Source of the DNA: Marinobacter azerbaijanicus
GTDB lineage: Bacteria > Pseudomonadota > Gammaproteobacteria > Pseudomonadales > Oleiphilaceae
Direction of reading: 5' to 3'
NCBI RefSeq assembly: GCF_030250645.1
Contig: NZ_JASSVS010000002.1
Location: forward strand, 434,001-498,000
Length of the DNA: 64,000 bases
In this document: piece after piece, positions 18,229 through 27,408 of the stretch
Position numbering within the stretch: position 1 is the first letter of the stretch
Layout: the number at the start of each line of letters is the position of its first letter
The notes under the pieces: generated by a model
What the model saw: the letters and a program-made list of their open reading frames with translations, nothing else
Database searches by the model: none
Told to the model about the DNA's origin: nothing
Translations under genes and position numbers: made by a program

Positions 18229-19710
18229 TCAGTTATTGCAGACCCGTTCAACAGAATCCAGCCACCCGGCATAGAGTTTTTCTCTCAGGGCCGGCTCCAT
18301 TGCGGGCTCAAACCGGTGCTCGCGCTCCCACAGCTGTGATATCTCCTCCAGACTCTGGTAGACCCCTACCTGCAGGCCGGCGAGGTACGCGGCCCCCAGT
18401 GCCGTGGTCTCGGTGACTCGGGGACGGTCCACCGGCACATTGAGGATGTCCGCCAGAAACTGCATCACCCAGTCGTTTACCACCATGCCGCCATCCACAC
18501 GTAACGCCTGAAGGGAAGCGCCATCGTTCTGGATTGCCCGGATCAGATCCTTGGTCTGATAGCACACCGACTGCAAGCCGGCAGTGACAATTTCCGCGAT
18601 TCCGGTATCCCGGGTCAATCCCATAATCGCACCCCGGGCGTGGGGGTCCCAGTGAGGAGCGCCCAGGCCGGTAAACGCCGGCACAAGGTACACCGGATTG
18701 TCCACGCCAACCTCTGCAGCATAGCCAGACGACTCACTGGCGTGACTGATCAGACGCAGGCCGTCCCGCAACCATTGCATCGCGGCCCCGGCCACAAAGA
18801 TACTCCCCTCCATCGCATAGCAGGGCTTGCCATTCAGGCGATAGGCCATGGTCGTTAGCAGTCGGTTCTCCGAACGCAGCGCTTTCTCGCCCGTGTTCAG
18901 CACCAGAAAGCAGCCGGTTCCATAGGTACTCTTCGCCATGCCAGGCTCAAAGCAGGCCTGGCCAACCAGGGCCGCATGCTGATCCCCGGCGATACCGGCC
19001 ACCTGCACCGGAGCACCCAGCCAGTGCTCGTCCGTGATGCCAAAGTCTGCCGCCGAGTCCAGCACCTCGGGCAGCAACGCCATGGGAACCCGAAACAGCT
19101 TCAGCAATTCATCGTCCCACTGCTGCTCATGGATGTTGAACAGGGCCGTGCGGGAGGCATTGGTCGCATCGGTGCGGTGTGACCGCCCGCCGGTAAGGTT
19201 CCACAGCAGCCAGCTGTCAACGGTACCGAAAGCAAGCTCCCCGGCTTCGGCTCTCGCCCTGGCACCTTCAACATGATCCAGAATCCACGCAATTTTGGTG
19301 GCGGAAAAATAGGGGTCGATAAGCAGACCGGTGCGCTCGACAACCATGCTTTCGTGACCATCGGATTTGAGTTTTGCGCAAATGGCTACGGTCCGTCGAT
19401 CCTGCCAGACAATGGCATGATGAATGGGCTCGCCGGTTTTTCGATCCCAGATGACCGTGGTTTCGCGCTGATTGGTGATCCCGATACCCGCCAGCCCGGA
19501 GGCATCGACGCCCGACTGCTTCAGCGCGTCCCTGCATACTGTCAGGGTGCTGTCCCAGATTTCACGTGCGTCGTGTTCAACGTGACCGTCGCTGGGAAAA
19601 TACTGGTGAAATTCCTGTTGCGCGCTAGCGACAGAGGTTCCGGAAGCATTGAATACAATTGCGCGGGAGCTGGTGGTTCCCTGGTCGATGGCAAGCAGGT
19701 ACTGGGTCAT
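18229..19710 (-). CDS. glpK: Glycerol kinase
   Basis: The 493-residue FGGY-family kinase phosphorylates glycerol to glycerol 3-phosphate. The phosphate-1 motif DQGTTSSR is at 9-16, and the [35 protein letters not shown] and [14 protein letters not shown] blocks are typical of GlpK. No glpF, glpD or glpR is next to it; it stands alone, convergent with the ABC ATPase gene (20-base gap). In this neighbourhood it can feed glycerol 3-phosphate to phospholipid synthesis. Confidence 0.96.
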   Translation of the reverse strand: MTQYLLAIDQGTTSSRAIVFNASGTSVASAQQEFHQYFPSDGHVEHDAREIWDSTLTVCRDALKQSGVDASGLAGIGITNQRETTVIWDRKTGEPIHHAIVWQDRRTVAICAKLKSDGHESMVVERTGLLIDPYFSATKIAWILDHVEGARARAEAGELAFGTVDSWLLWNLTGGRSHRTDATNASRTALFNIHEQQWDDELLKLFRVPMALLPEVLDSAADFGITDEHWLGAPVQVAGIAGDQHAALVGQACFEPGMAKSTYGTGCFLVLNTGEKALRSENRLLTTMAYRLNGKPCYAMEGSIFVAGAAMQWLRDGLRLISHASESSGYAAEVGVDNPVYLVPAFTGLGAPHWDPHARGAIMGLTRDTGIAEIVTAGLQSVCYQTKDLIRAIQNDGASLQALRVDGGMVVNDWVMQFLADILNVPVDRPRVTETTALGAAYLAGLQVGVYQSLEEISQLWEREHRFEPAMEPALREKLYAGWLDSVERVCNN

Positions 19711-19801
19711 TACAGGCGTCCTTTCAGATTTTTCAGCATCTTTCTTGTTGATGCGGCAATCTTCTCAAAGGAGCAGGGAGAACGCCATGGCAGAATTGGC
19801 G

Positions 19802-19830
19802 ATAAAAAAAGGGCCGGAAAACCGGCCCTC
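19802..19830 (-). terminator. Rho-independent terminator downstream of the RstB-like kinase gene
   Basis: GGGCCGG (19811-19817) and CCGGCCC (19822-19828) form a perfect 7-bp stem with an AAAA loop. On the minus strand the stem is followed by a T7 run (complement of 19804-19810), the form of an intrinsic terminator for the rstBA-like transcript ending at 19989. On the plus strand there is no T-tract. Confidence 0.85.
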
Positions 19831-19988
19831 AAATGACGAATGAAACAAGGAAAGTTCGTAAGAACTACAACCTCAAAAGTCATCCCTTACACATCCAGTA
19901 TCCCGGTGTCGGTTAAGGGTGTCAGTTGCGGTTGTGTAGCTGGATTGTTACATCCGGTGAGAGAGCGAGAAACCCGTCACAAAACTGC

Positions 19989-21563
19989 TCACAGGCTGTG
20001 TTCCGTTGGCTTTTTCCGGGGCCATACCAGACTGAACCGGGCGCCACCGAGCTCATCGCTGCGGCTGACAAAAGCCTGACCACCGTGCCAATAAAGTATT
20101 CTCCGGACAATAGACAGGCCAAGACCGTAGCCACCGGAGGTCCGGGTGCGGCTGTCATCAAGCCGGGCAAAGGCGGTAAATACCTTTTCCCAATCCTCCT
20201 CCGGAATGCCAGGACCATCATCCTCAACATCAATACGGCAGTTGTCTTCATCGAACTGGCAGTGAACCCTGACCTTCTTCTCGGCGTAACGAGCGGCGTT
20301 TCCTACGAGATTCTGGACTGCCCGATGCAGGTAGCGGGGCTCTACATCCGACAACGACCAACGCTCCGACTCTTCGTCGATATCCGCCTCAATGCTGTGG
20401 TCGGGGTGGGTCATCTGCTGTTCGTCGACGACCTGTCGGACTATATCCGACACCGATATCTCCTGCAGTGCGAAGACCGGACCGCCCTGTTCAAGGCGGG
20501 CATAAGTCAGTATTTCATCAATCAGCTCGTCAAGCTCCTGGATATCGCCATCAATGCCATCCAGCTGTTTCTGAAGCGCTTCCGGGCTACTGGCGCTTTC
20601 AATCATCTGGACGCCAAAGCGAATGCGGGCAACCGGTGTCCTCAGTTCGTGGGAGACCGCGTGGATCATTTCCCGTTGCACGCCCACAAGCCGCTGGATA
20701 TGCTCCGCCATGCTGTTAAAGGCTGCCGCCAGCCGTGATACCAGCCGGCTGTCACCAGCGTCGACCCTTGCCCCCATTTCCCCGCGGGCAATGCGGATGG
20801 CAACCGACTCCACGGCACGCAGGTTGCTGTCTACATCCCGCAAGGCCAGGTAGAGCGCCAGTGCCAGTACACTGCCGGCCACAGCCATCAGCAAAAGGAT
20901 CACTGGCCAGGCCCAGGGGTTGAAGGGCGGCGACAACGTCAAATCCACCAGTGACCCGTCACCCAGACGAATCAGCACATGAGCCCGATCCTGTGCCGGG
21001 GGATGGTAGAACGAAATACCCCGCTCGGAAACACGCTCCAGAACCTCCGAATCGGGAAGTTCTGATTGATCCCGGATGGGCGCCAATTCCACTGCAAGAG
21101 CATCCGACAACTGCATCATCACCTCTTCACGGCCTTCCGCCGGCATGTCGTCAAGGTGAAGGCGGGCAATCAGAGCGGTTGTCTCGGCCACGTCGCTATA
21201 GATATCCCGGAATCTCAGGGCGAGGATACGACCCTGGTCGTCCTGGACCATCAGCTGCTGGCCAATGCTGCTGTCGAGCGCCACCACCTGGCCATAGGAC
21301 AGACGCTCGATGATGACGTCGGAGTATGGCAAATCACCGGGACGGGTTATCCGGAAATCATAGAATGGCGCAAGCCAGTGATATTGCTGTCCCGGATGGG
21401 GGCTTGCCGCAATCCAGCGCAGAAGTGGCTCGGAAAAACGTTCCTGCCAGAACTGCTCCCGTACAGAATTGACACCCAAAAAAAGTGCGGCACAAAGCAG
21501 TAGAATCAGAAAGGTCAGACCAATCAGCCGGGCGTAAAGCTTTAGAAAAAACTTGAGGGGCAT
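19989..21563 (-). CDS. RstB-like sensor histidine kinase
   Basis: A 524-residue membrane kinase: transmembrane helix 1 at about 11-31, a periplasmic domain of about 185 residues, transmembrane helix 2 at about 217-240, HAMP (to about 295), dimerisation helix with phospho-acceptor H305 in SHELRTP, and the ATPase N, G1 and G2 boxes (NLVGNAARYA, DDGPGIPEEDW, GYGLGLSIVRRI). The N-terminus resembles E. coli RstB. The response regulator gene lies 58 bases upstream on the same strand. The stimulus is unknown; E. coli RstBA belongs to the PhoPQ regulon, but that link is not shown here. Confidence 0.9.
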   Translation of the reverse strand: MPLKFFLKLYARLIGLTFLILLLCAALFLGVNSVREQFWQERFSEPLLRWIAASPHPGQQYHWLAPFYDFRITRPGDLPYSDVIIERLSYGQVVALDSSIGQQLMVQDDQGRILALRFRDIYSDVAETTALIARLHLDDMPAEGREEVMMQLSDALAVELAPIRDQSELPDSEVLERVSERGISFYHPPAQDRAHVLIRLGDGSLVDLTLSPPFNPWAWPVILLLMAVAGSVLALALYLALRDVDSNLRAVESVAIRIARGEMGARVDAGDSRLVSRLAAAFNSMAEHIQRLVGVQREMIHAVSHELRTPVARIRFGVQMIESASSPEALQKQLDGIDGDIQELDELIDEILTYARLEQGGPVFALQEISVSDIVRQVVDEQQMTHPDHSIEADIDEESERWSLSDVEPRYLHRAVQNLVGNAARYAEKKVRVHCQFDEDNCRIDVEDDGPGIPEEDWEKVFTAFARLDDSRTRTSGGYGLGLSIVRRILYWHGGQAFVSRSDELGGARFSLVWPRKKPTEHSL

Positions 21564-21621
21564 TGGGATAACCCTGGCAATGAACGCCAGCCCTGGCAGG
21601 CCAGCGCCAGAGACTGAACAG

Positions 21622-22401
21622 TCACGCTTCCTTTACGAAAAGGTAGCCTTTGCTGCGTACGGTTTTTATGCGCCTCGGATGAATGGGATCATCACCGATT
21701 TTGGGTCGTATCCGCGAGACCCGGACATCAATAGAGCGGTCCTGGCCATCGTATTCGATTCCCCTCAGCGCGGTGAAAATCTCTTCACGGCTGAGAACGC
21801 GGCCCGCGTTGCTGGCCAGCAACCACAGCAAGTCGAATTCTGCACTGGTCAGATCAATGCTGTCATCGTTCAGCCATGCCTCTCGCATGGAACGGTCCAC
21901 CACCAGATCATTGAACTGCAGCCTGACCGGCTCCTCGCCGCTGCTCTCTTCCGCAGCCGCCGAACTGTTCTCGCTGACCCGCCGCAGCAGCGCCCGAATT
22001 CTCGCCAGCAAGACCCTTGGCTGGACCGGCTTGCCAATGTAGTCGTCCGCACCCATCTCCAGGCCGAGCACCTGGTCCAGGTCATCAGTACGGGCGGTCA
22101 ACATGATGATGGGGCCGGGATAGAAAGGCCGTGCACGCCTGCAGATGGACAGCCCGTCTTCTCCAGGCAACATCAGGTCAAGCACGACCAGATCGGGCTG
22201 CTCCTTGCGGATACGCTCTACCGCATTGCCACCGTGGGTTTCAAGAGCGACCGTCAGCCCATTGCTTTCCAGATATTCCCTGGTCAGCTCCGCCAGCCTC
22301 TCGTCATCTTCGACTATAAGAATCCGCCAACTTTCGTTCGTCTGTTCCACGCCGTCCATCTCTGATTTTGTTTTTCCGGTTTCTGAAGCTTCCGGCCACA
22401 T
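21622..22401 (-). CDS. RstA-like OmpR-family response regulator
   Basis: Receiver domain (RILIVEDDERLAELTREYL; phospho-acceptor aspartate in LVVLDLMLPGEDG; conserved lysine in YIGKPVQP) plus a C-terminal winged helix (LTSAEFDLLWLLASNAGRVL, RSIDVRVSRIRPKIGDD). The ATG at 22401 is preferred because AGGTGGGG lies just upstream, giving 259 residues; GTG at 22410 and ATG at 22359 are alternatives, and the first 30 residues look unstructured. It precedes its partner kinase and is divergent from olsB. Three TGTAAC-type hexamers in the shared upstream region may be its own binding sites. Confidence 0.9.
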   Translation of the reverse strand: MWPEASETGKTKSEMDGVEQTNESWRILIVEDDERLAELTREYLESNGLTVALETHGGNAVERIRKEQPDLVVLDLMLPGEDGLSICRRARPFYPGPIIMLTARTDDLDQVLGLEMGADDYIGKPVQPRVLLARIRALLRRVSENSSAAAEESSGEEPVRLQFNDLVVDRSMREAWLNDDSIDLTSAEFDLLWLLASNAGRVLSREEIFTALRGIEYDGQDRSIDVRVSRIRPKIGDDPIHPRRIKTVRSKGYLFVKEA

Positions 22402-22447
22402 TTGCCCCACCTGGCCGGAGAAGAATTGTCAGTAGGAAGCTCTGCTT

Positions 22448-22531
22448 TGTAACTGACAATACAGACTACCTCCTGTAACAGCAATTATACATGCTATTCA
22501 GAAATATACATGGAACTGCCGGTCCGTTACA
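22448..22531. promoter_or_regulatory. TGTAAC hexamer cluster between rstA-like and olsB
   Basis: TGTAAC occurs at 22448-22453 and 22474-22479, and its complement GTTACA at 22526-22531, in the 246-base divergent region. TGTAAC is one arm of the E. coli RstA box, but the second arm is not conserved here, so this is only a candidate autoregulatory region. Confidence 0.35.
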
Positions 22532-22560
22532 GCCCGTGACAAACCACACAGCATCAGGAT

Positions 22561-22578
22561 CTGTCACAAAGTCGTCAC
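22561..22578 (+). promoter_or_regulatory. Pho-box-like operator upstream of olsB
   Basis: CTGTCACAAAGTCGTCAC consists of CTGTCAC and TCGTCAC spaced 11 bases start to start, as in PhoB boxes (consensus two CTGTCAT units separated by 4 A/T-rich bases); it matches 14 of 18 positions of a standard consensus. It lies 70 bases before the olsB ATG, oriented toward it. No strong -10 follows at the usual distance. Confidence 0.6.
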
Positions 22579-22647
22579 CCCCCGTTCATTCCGATGTCAT
22601 ACCGGGTTCATAACCTTGTCGAAAAGTGGAAACAAAGAGGCATTGCC

Positions 22648-23412
22648 ATGAACGCCCAGACCGCCCGCCTGTCACGCCCGACCCGCCGGCTTAAAACCGT
22701 CATTACACAGCGACCCGACCTGGTCGAATCCGCGCAGAAACTGCGCTACCAGGTATTCTCTGAAGAGTATGGTTCAGATCTGGGCGCCTCCATCCCCGGA
22801 ATTGATGCGGACGATTTTGACCCTTTCTGCGACCACCTGATAGTCACCGACGAGAACACTGGCGACCTGGTAGCAACCACCCGGGTCCTGCATCACAGCG
22901 AAGCACAGAAAGCCGGAGGGTTCTACTCCGAGGGCGAGTTCGAGCTGTCTTCTCTGTACAGGCTTCCCGGCACGGTTGCCGAGCTCGGGCGGACCTGCGT
23001 GCACCCGGACTACCGTAATGGTGGCACCATCAGCCTGTTATGGGCGTCTGTGGCAGAATATCTGGTGTCCCGTAACGTGGATTACCTGATTGGCTGCGCC
23101 AGTATCGGTATGTCGGACGGCGGCCACAAAGCCTGGCGCATAGCCCGCTACCTGCAACGGGAATTTCTCGCCGGCGAGGAATACCGGGTAACCCCATTGC
23201 GGGCATTGCCCCACCTGACCCACACACTCAGCGAAGAACGGCCGGTAGATGTTCCGGCACTGATCAAGGCCTACATGCGCCTTGGCGCCCGTGTTTGCGG
23301 CGAGCCGTGTTGGGACCCGGATTTCCGTTGCGCCGATCTGCTGGTGTTACTGGACGTCAACAACCTGTCCAGCCGCTATAGCCGACATTTCATGCGCAAG
23401 CAGTCCCAGTGA
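22648..23412 (+). CDS. olsB: Ornithine lipid N-acyltransferase OlsB
   Basis: The ATG at 22648 follows AAAGAGG at a good distance and gives 254 residues. The protein belongs to the GNAT-like OlsB family (L-ornithine:3-hydroxyacyl-ACP acyltransferase), with KLRYQVFSEEYGSD near residue 31, LVATTRVL near 74 and the acyl-donor motif AELGRTCVHPDYRNGGTISL at 111-130. It makes lyso-ornithine lipid, which the next gene product acylates again. The gene is 36 bases upstream of olsA on the same strand, and a Pho-box-like site precedes it, matching known phosphate-starvation control of ornithine lipids. A general hemolysin-like acyltransferase is the only real alternative and is less likely given the pairing. 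Confidence 0.88.
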   Translation: MNAQTARLSRPTRRLKTVITQRPDLVESAQKLRYQVFSEEYGSDLGASIPGIDADDFDPFCDHLIVTDENTGDLVATTRVLHHSEAQKAGGFYSEGEFELSSLYRLPGTVAELGRTCVHPDYRNGGTISLLWASVAEYLVSRNVDYLIGCASIGMSDGGHKAWRIARYLQREFLAGEEYRVTPLRALPHLTHTLSEERPVDVPALIKAYMRLGARVCGEPCWDPDFRCADLLVLLDVNNLSSRYSRHFMRKQSQ

Positions 23413-23448
23413 GCCACCAATAGCAATGCTACAACCCGAGGGCCAGCC

Positions 23449-24282
23449 ATGGAACTGATACGACTGACTACCAGATTCACACTGTTTACCGGACTACTGG
23501 CCCTGGCCGCCTCACTCGCGGGCACCCTGCTGCTGGTTGATGCCCTGTTTCGAAGCAGAATCGACCGTGCCCCCTTTGCCCGCTTCTGCTTCAGCGGCGC
23601 CTGTCGCTGCCTGGGATTCCGGGTATCCACAAGGGGGCATTTCAGCGAGAGACCGGTGCTCTATGTCAGCAATCATATTTCCTGGTCGGATATCCCCGTG
23701 CTGGGCGGCATGGTGCCTCTACGCTTCCTCTCCAAGGCAGAAGTGGGGCGCTGGCCGGTGATTGGCTGGCTGGCCCTGCAGGCAGGTACGCTGTTTATTC
23801 AGCGCGGCAGTGGCAAGGCAGGGCAGGCCCGCGATGAAATTGCCAACACGTTACTTCGCGGCCAGTCGGTGCTGGTGTTTCCTGAAGGCACCACTACTGC
23901 AGGCGTTACAGTACTGCCGTTCCACAGTCGTCTACTTCATGCGGCGCTGGATGCCGGCGTGGATATCCAGCCGATCAGCATCGGATATCTCCGAAACGGC
24001 CGCCCGGACCACCTGGCCCCCTTCATCGGTGATGATGAATTCCACCACCACCTCATTCGCATGCTCCGCCAGCCGGCAGCAGAGGTAGGCGTTATCGCGC
24101 ATCCCACGGTAAGTCTAAGGGAGGGCTGCAATATGTCTGAGATCTGCGGGGAGTTACAGCAGAGGGTTCAGGAAGGGCTGGGGCAAATCCAGACAGGACG
24201 ACTGTCAGACCAGGAAACCACCGGGCCAGCATCCATTGCCTGCCCGGAGATCCAGGTCAGCTCAGTGGATGCCCGGCGTTGA
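23449..24282 (+). CDS. olsA: Lyso-ornithine lipid O-acyltransferase OlsA
   Basis: A 277-residue PlsC-family acyltransferase: hydrophobic N-terminus (about 12-34), acyltransferase motif NHISWSDIPV (HX4D) near residue 78, and FPEGTTTAG near 145. By sequence alone it could be a 1-acylglycerol-3-phosphate acyltransferase; its place directly after olsB indicates the second step of ornithine lipid synthesis, at the inner membrane. Its 3' end overlaps the convergent FKBP gene by 26 bases. Confidence 0.85.
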   Translation: MELIRLTTRFTLFTGLLALAASLAGTLLLVDALFRSRIDRAPFARFCFSGACRCLGFRVSTRGHFSERPVLYVSNHISWSDIPVLGGMVPLRFLSKAEVGRWPVIGWLALQAGTLFIQRGSGKAGQARDEIANTLLRGQSVLVFPEGTTTAGVTVLPFHSRLLHAALDAGVDIQPISIGYLRNGRPDHLAPFIGDDEFHHHLIRMLRQPAAEVGVIAHPTVSLREGCNMSEICGELQQRVQEGLGQIQTGRLSDQETTGPASIACPEIQVSSVDARR

Positions 24283-24715
24283 TCTCCTCTTCCGTGGCCT
24301 CACGTTTGCCCACAATCTCCAGATCGAAGTAAAGGGTAAAACCTGCCAGAGGGTGATTGGCGTCCACACGCACCAGGTTGCCATCAATACCCACAACCTG
24401 CACCACCTGGGCTGTGTCGCCGGTATTGGTCTGGAACTTCATCCCTACCTGCAGGTTCTCCACGCCCTCAAACATGGAGCGGGGCACCGTGCGTATAAGC
24501 TCCGGGTTATGTTCTCCATAGGCCAGGGTGGGCGGCACGGTCACTTCGAGGCAATCCCCCACATTGCGGTCTTTCACCGCTTTCTGGATGCCCTCAATGA
24601 TCTCGGGACTGCCCTCAAGGAAATGCAGCGGCTCGCTGCCCTCAGACGTGTCGACCAGCTCACCGAGCTTGTTCTTGAGGACATAATGGACGGTAAATAC
24701 AGCGGGTTTTTGCAT
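24257..24715 (-). CDS. FKBP-type peptidyl-prolyl isomerase, SlyD-like
   Basis: A 152-residue protein with the SlyD arrangement: FKBP half (FTVHYVLKNKLGELVDTSEG, EGIQKAVKDRNVGDCLEVTV), inserted flap domain (AYGEHNPELIRTVPRSMFEG, VVGIDGNLVRVDANHPLAG) and return FKBP strand (LYFDLEIVGKREATEEEI). The long His-rich metal-binding tail of E. coli SlyD is absent. It catalyses proline isomerisation and can act as a chaperone in the cytoplasm. Start and stop are joined to the gene upstream by TGATG (1-base overlap), showing translational coupling with the acetyl-CoA hydrolase. Confidence 0.9.
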   Translation of the reverse strand: MQKPAVFTVHYVLKNKLGELVDTSEGSEPLHFLEGSPEIIEGIQKAVKDRNVGDCLEVTVPPTLAYGEHNPELIRTVPRSMFEGVENLQVGMKFQTNTGDTAQVVQVVGIDGNLVRVDANHPLAGFTLYFDLEIVGKREATEEEINAGHPLS

Positions 24716-26925
24716 CAGGCGTTCGTGTTTCCTGTATCCGTGGGTGTATCAGTCAGGTTCAGTCCGTGGATCACCAGGCGCTGGTCCAGCTTGGCCTTCA
24801 GCCCCTTTGGTTGATCCAGGCTCATACGCTCCAGCAATGACTGGTAGCGGCCTTCGTTGTCTTTTGCCTTCACGGCATGCCAGAGCGTCGACAGTTTACC
24901 ACGACGGGTCGCCGTTGCGGCCTTCAGGGTTTTCAGTGCCTTGCCCAGCCTCAACTCTTCGTCAGTGAAGTCCCTCCCGAACGGGAACGGAGGAAACACC
25001 TCCTTGTCACCGGCGGCCCTGATGGCAGCCTGGATTGCTTCCGGCGTATTGTTGCACCATTCCGGCGGCAGACGGAACGCGGCGTCCACCTTCCCTGCCT
25101 TCTGGGCCTGCTTCAGCAGGTCTTGCTGGAACCGCGAGTCGGCAATGCGGATCAGGCGTAGATAAACCTGTTCGTCCGACTGGCCTCGGAGATCGGCGAT
25201 GCCATACTCCGTCACCACGATATCCCGCAGGTGGCGTGGAATGGTGCAGTGACCGTAACTGAACACAATGTTGGACAGGATTTTGCCGCCAGAGCTCCGG
25301 GTACTGCGCAGGGTAAGAATAGATCGCGCGCCCGGCAGTTCATGAGCCATCGCCACGAAATTGTACTGTCCACCTACGCCGCTGACCACGCGGCCATCAT
25401 CCAGCCCGTCGGACACCCCCGCCCCGTTAAGGGTATACATCATCGCCGAGTTAACGAACCGGCTATGCACCCTTTGTGCGACTTTCAGACGCTGGTTGCC
25501 GAAGGGGTGATCGTAAAGGTGATTGATATAATTCACGCTGGTCAGGCAGATGCGCTGTCGGTCTTTCGGCGACAGGTCCCGCAATCGCTGGTAGAACTGC
25601 TCCGGACCGACATAGAAGCCACCATGGAGGACGATACCCCCGGTCAGTCGCGCGCCCAGGGCCAGGGAGGCAATGGCCTGCCTCGCCTCTTCACTGTCCA
25701 GGTCGGGCTCAAGTGACTGCTCACCAATTCTCAGGCGCCCTCCCTTGAACTCCACACCCGAATGAAAAATGCCGTAGCGACAGAGCCACTCCACGTCCCG
25801 GGCCCGCAGCGGTGAATCAATCAGCTGTTCCCGGCGCAGAACATCCAGGGTGTCCAGCGATACGCCCTGTGGCAAATCACCCCGGTTGATCAGTGTCTGC
25901 AGGTCAGCATGGTCAAACACTTCCCTGCTCAACACGCCGGCTTCCATCAGGTAAATAAATCCGTCCACCATCATTTCACTGCAGCCATAAAGGCCCTCGG
26001 TGAAGGTATCGGTGCCGCCGTATTCGTTAACCACCGGGAACTTCCTGGCTATTCCGAGATGATCAAAGACCTTATTCCAGTGATCATTATCAACGTGCCG
26101 CAGGATCGCACTATGCACCAGCGCCGCGCCCAGGGATCCGATGCCAACCTGTAGCGTGCCTCCGTCCTTCAGCAAGGCGCTGGCATAGAAGCCGATCAGG
26201 TGGTCTTCCGGGCTGACCGACATCTGCGGTGCCGAGAACAGTGGGTAATCGGACGCCTGGTGTTCCAGAACAATATCGAAACTGCTCCGCTCGACCGCGG
26301 CATCGTTACCCATATAGGGCAAGTGACTGTTGGCTTCCGCTACAATGGCGACCGGTGTTCCGGCCTTTTCCTTATCCCGCAGCAGCGGAATGAGATCCAG
26401 AGTCAGGTCGGGATTGCAACTCAGGCTGACGTAACCCTGCTGCTCAGGCCCGGGTGCGGGCGCCACCATCTGCCCAACCACATTGACGCCCAGCGCCATC
26501 AAGTCGCGTACGGCATGGGTATAATTGGTACAGACATAGTTTCGCTGCTGGGTCTCATTGTGGAGAAAGGACCCTGCCTTGAAGAAGAATTCCGACACTT
26601 TCACATTGTCCGGCAGCGTTTGCCGGACAACATCCCGGGCATACTCAAGCTCCGGAATACGACCATAGAGCCGCTCGACAAACGGGCCCATGAAGCGCTT
26701 CTCCAGCGAAGAACTTCCGCCCGGGGCCGTGAGGGATAGCGCCGTTACGATGTGCAACTGAATGGATGAGTCATTTTTGGCGCGCTGATAAAGGGCATTC
26801 ACGAAGCGAACAGGCTTGCCAAGGCCAAGTGGTAAACCAAGCGTGATGTTCTTCCCCACCCGCCGGATCAACTCATCCACACACTCAGAGCTATCCCCCA
26901 GCGTTACCGGTTGCTCCTTTGCCAT
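24715..26925 (-). CDS. Acetyl-CoA hydrolase/transferase family protein (long form)
   Basis: The ATG at 26925 is preceded by GGGAG at 7 bases, giving 736 residues. The protein has an N-terminal CoA-transferase-like domain (GKNITLGLPLGLGKPVRFVN) and a C-terminal acetyl-CoA hydrolase domain with the glycine-rich VVSGVGGQYNFVAMAHELPG block and IVTEYGIADLRGQS (in part), the region carrying the CoA-thioester glutamate in this family. It is about 200 residues longer than Cat1/AarC-type acetate CoA-transferases, with an insertion of about 120 residues in the middle (VLRREQLIDSPLRARDVEWL). The substrate acyl-CoA is unknown. A 12-bp palindrome lies just upstream. Confidence 0.82.
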   Translation of the reverse strand: MAKEQPVTLGDSSECVDELIRRVGKNITLGLPLGLGKPVRFVNALYQRAKNDSSIQLHIVTALSLTAPGGSSSLEKRFMGPFVERLYGRIPELEYARDVVRQTLPDNVKVSEFFFKAGSFLHNETQQRNYVCTNYTHAVRDLMALGVNVVGQMVAPAPGPEQQGYVSLSCNPDLTLDLIPLLRDKEKAGTPVAIVAEANSHLPYMGNDAAVERSSFDIVLEHQASDYPLFSAPQMSVSPEDHLIGFYASALLKDGGTLQVGIGSLGAALVHSAILRHVDNDHWNKVFDHLGIARKFPVVNEYGGTDTFTEGLYGCSEMMVDGFIYLMEAGVLSREVFDHADLQTLINRGDLPQGVSLDTLDVLRREQLIDSPLRARDVEWLCRYGIFHSGVEFKGGRLRIGEQSLEPDLDSEEARQAIASLALGARLTGGIVLHGGFYVGPEQFYQRLRDLSPKDRQRICLTSVNYINHLYDHPFGNQRLKVAQRVHSRFVNSAMMYTLNGAGVSDGLDDGRVVSGVGGQYNFVAMAHELPGARSILTLRSTRSSGGKILSNIVFSYGHCTIPRHLRDIVVTEYGIADLRGQSDEQVYLRLIRIADSRFQQDLLKQAQKAGKVDAAFRLPPEWCNNTPEAIQAAIRAAGDKEVFPPFPFGRDFTDEELRLGKALKTLKAATATRRGKLSTLWHAVKAKDNEGRYQSLLERMSLDQPKGLKAKLDQRLVIHGLNLTDTPTDTGNTNA

Positions 26926-26940
26926 AGCCAATCTCCCTCA

Positions 26941-26952
26941 TTGATGCATCAA
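26941..26952. promoter_or_regulatory. Palindrome at the acetyl-CoA hydrolase translation start
   Basis: TTGATGCATCAA is a perfect 12-bp palindrome 16 bases upstream of the ATG. A second short inverted repeat (ATGTG-AAAA-CACAT) lies at 26977-26990. Such positions suit a repressor operator, but no regulator is encoded nearby. Confidence 0.4.
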
Positions 26953-27093
26953 AATGCGTTCGACATGGATAATCACATGTGAAAACACATCAGGCAATGC
27001 GCCGGATCATATTATCGACGGTTCAGGGATGTTAAGACGAAAAGGGATAATCAGGGGCGATTCCGGGTGCGGGAAACACAGATCAGGGCGCTA

Positions 27094-27408
27094 TCAGAAA
27101 TTCCATTTCAGATTGAGGCAGGCACCTTCCTCAAGCAACGCAATACCATGATCCGCACGGGCGCGATCCGAGGCATAGGATTTCTTCCGGGAATCCGAGC
27201 GGCTGAAACCAAGGCTCAAAAGGCGTGAGCCAAGATTGGCGTACAGGTCTGCGTCTTCATGCTCAAAATCACCCGACATTTCATCCTGGAGCTGATAGAT
27301 ATCCTCAGCAGGCATCTGGTCTGCGAACACACGCTCATTGGCTTCGGCACGAACGACAAAGGCGATCATGTTGAGGGCGAGCAGTGCAATGAAGATACGG
27401 ATAATCAT
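27094..27408 (-). CDS. Small exported protein of unknown function
   Basis: A 104-residue protein with an N-terminal signal peptide or anchor (MIIRIFIALLALNMIAFVVR, cleavage likely after about residue 21-24) and an acidic region (MPAEDIYQLQDEMSGDFEHE) followed by a basic one (SRSDSRKKSYASDRARAD). I recognise no family. Predicted location is periplasmic. It stands alone between the acetyl-CoA hydrolase gene and the aldo/keto reductase gene on the same strand, with 168 bases downstream. The composition resembles real protein, not an antisense shadow, and the export signal supports it. Confidence 0.65.
   Translation of the reverse strand: MIIRIFIALLALNMIAFVVRAEANERVFADQMPAEDIYQLQDEMSGDFEHEDADLYANLGSRLLSLGFSRSDSRKKSYASDRARADHGIALLEEGACLNLKWNF

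Noticed and set aside
22440..22480. E. coli-type RstA box
   Set aside because: Only the TGTAAC arm is found; the rest of the consensus does not match, so I list only hexamers.
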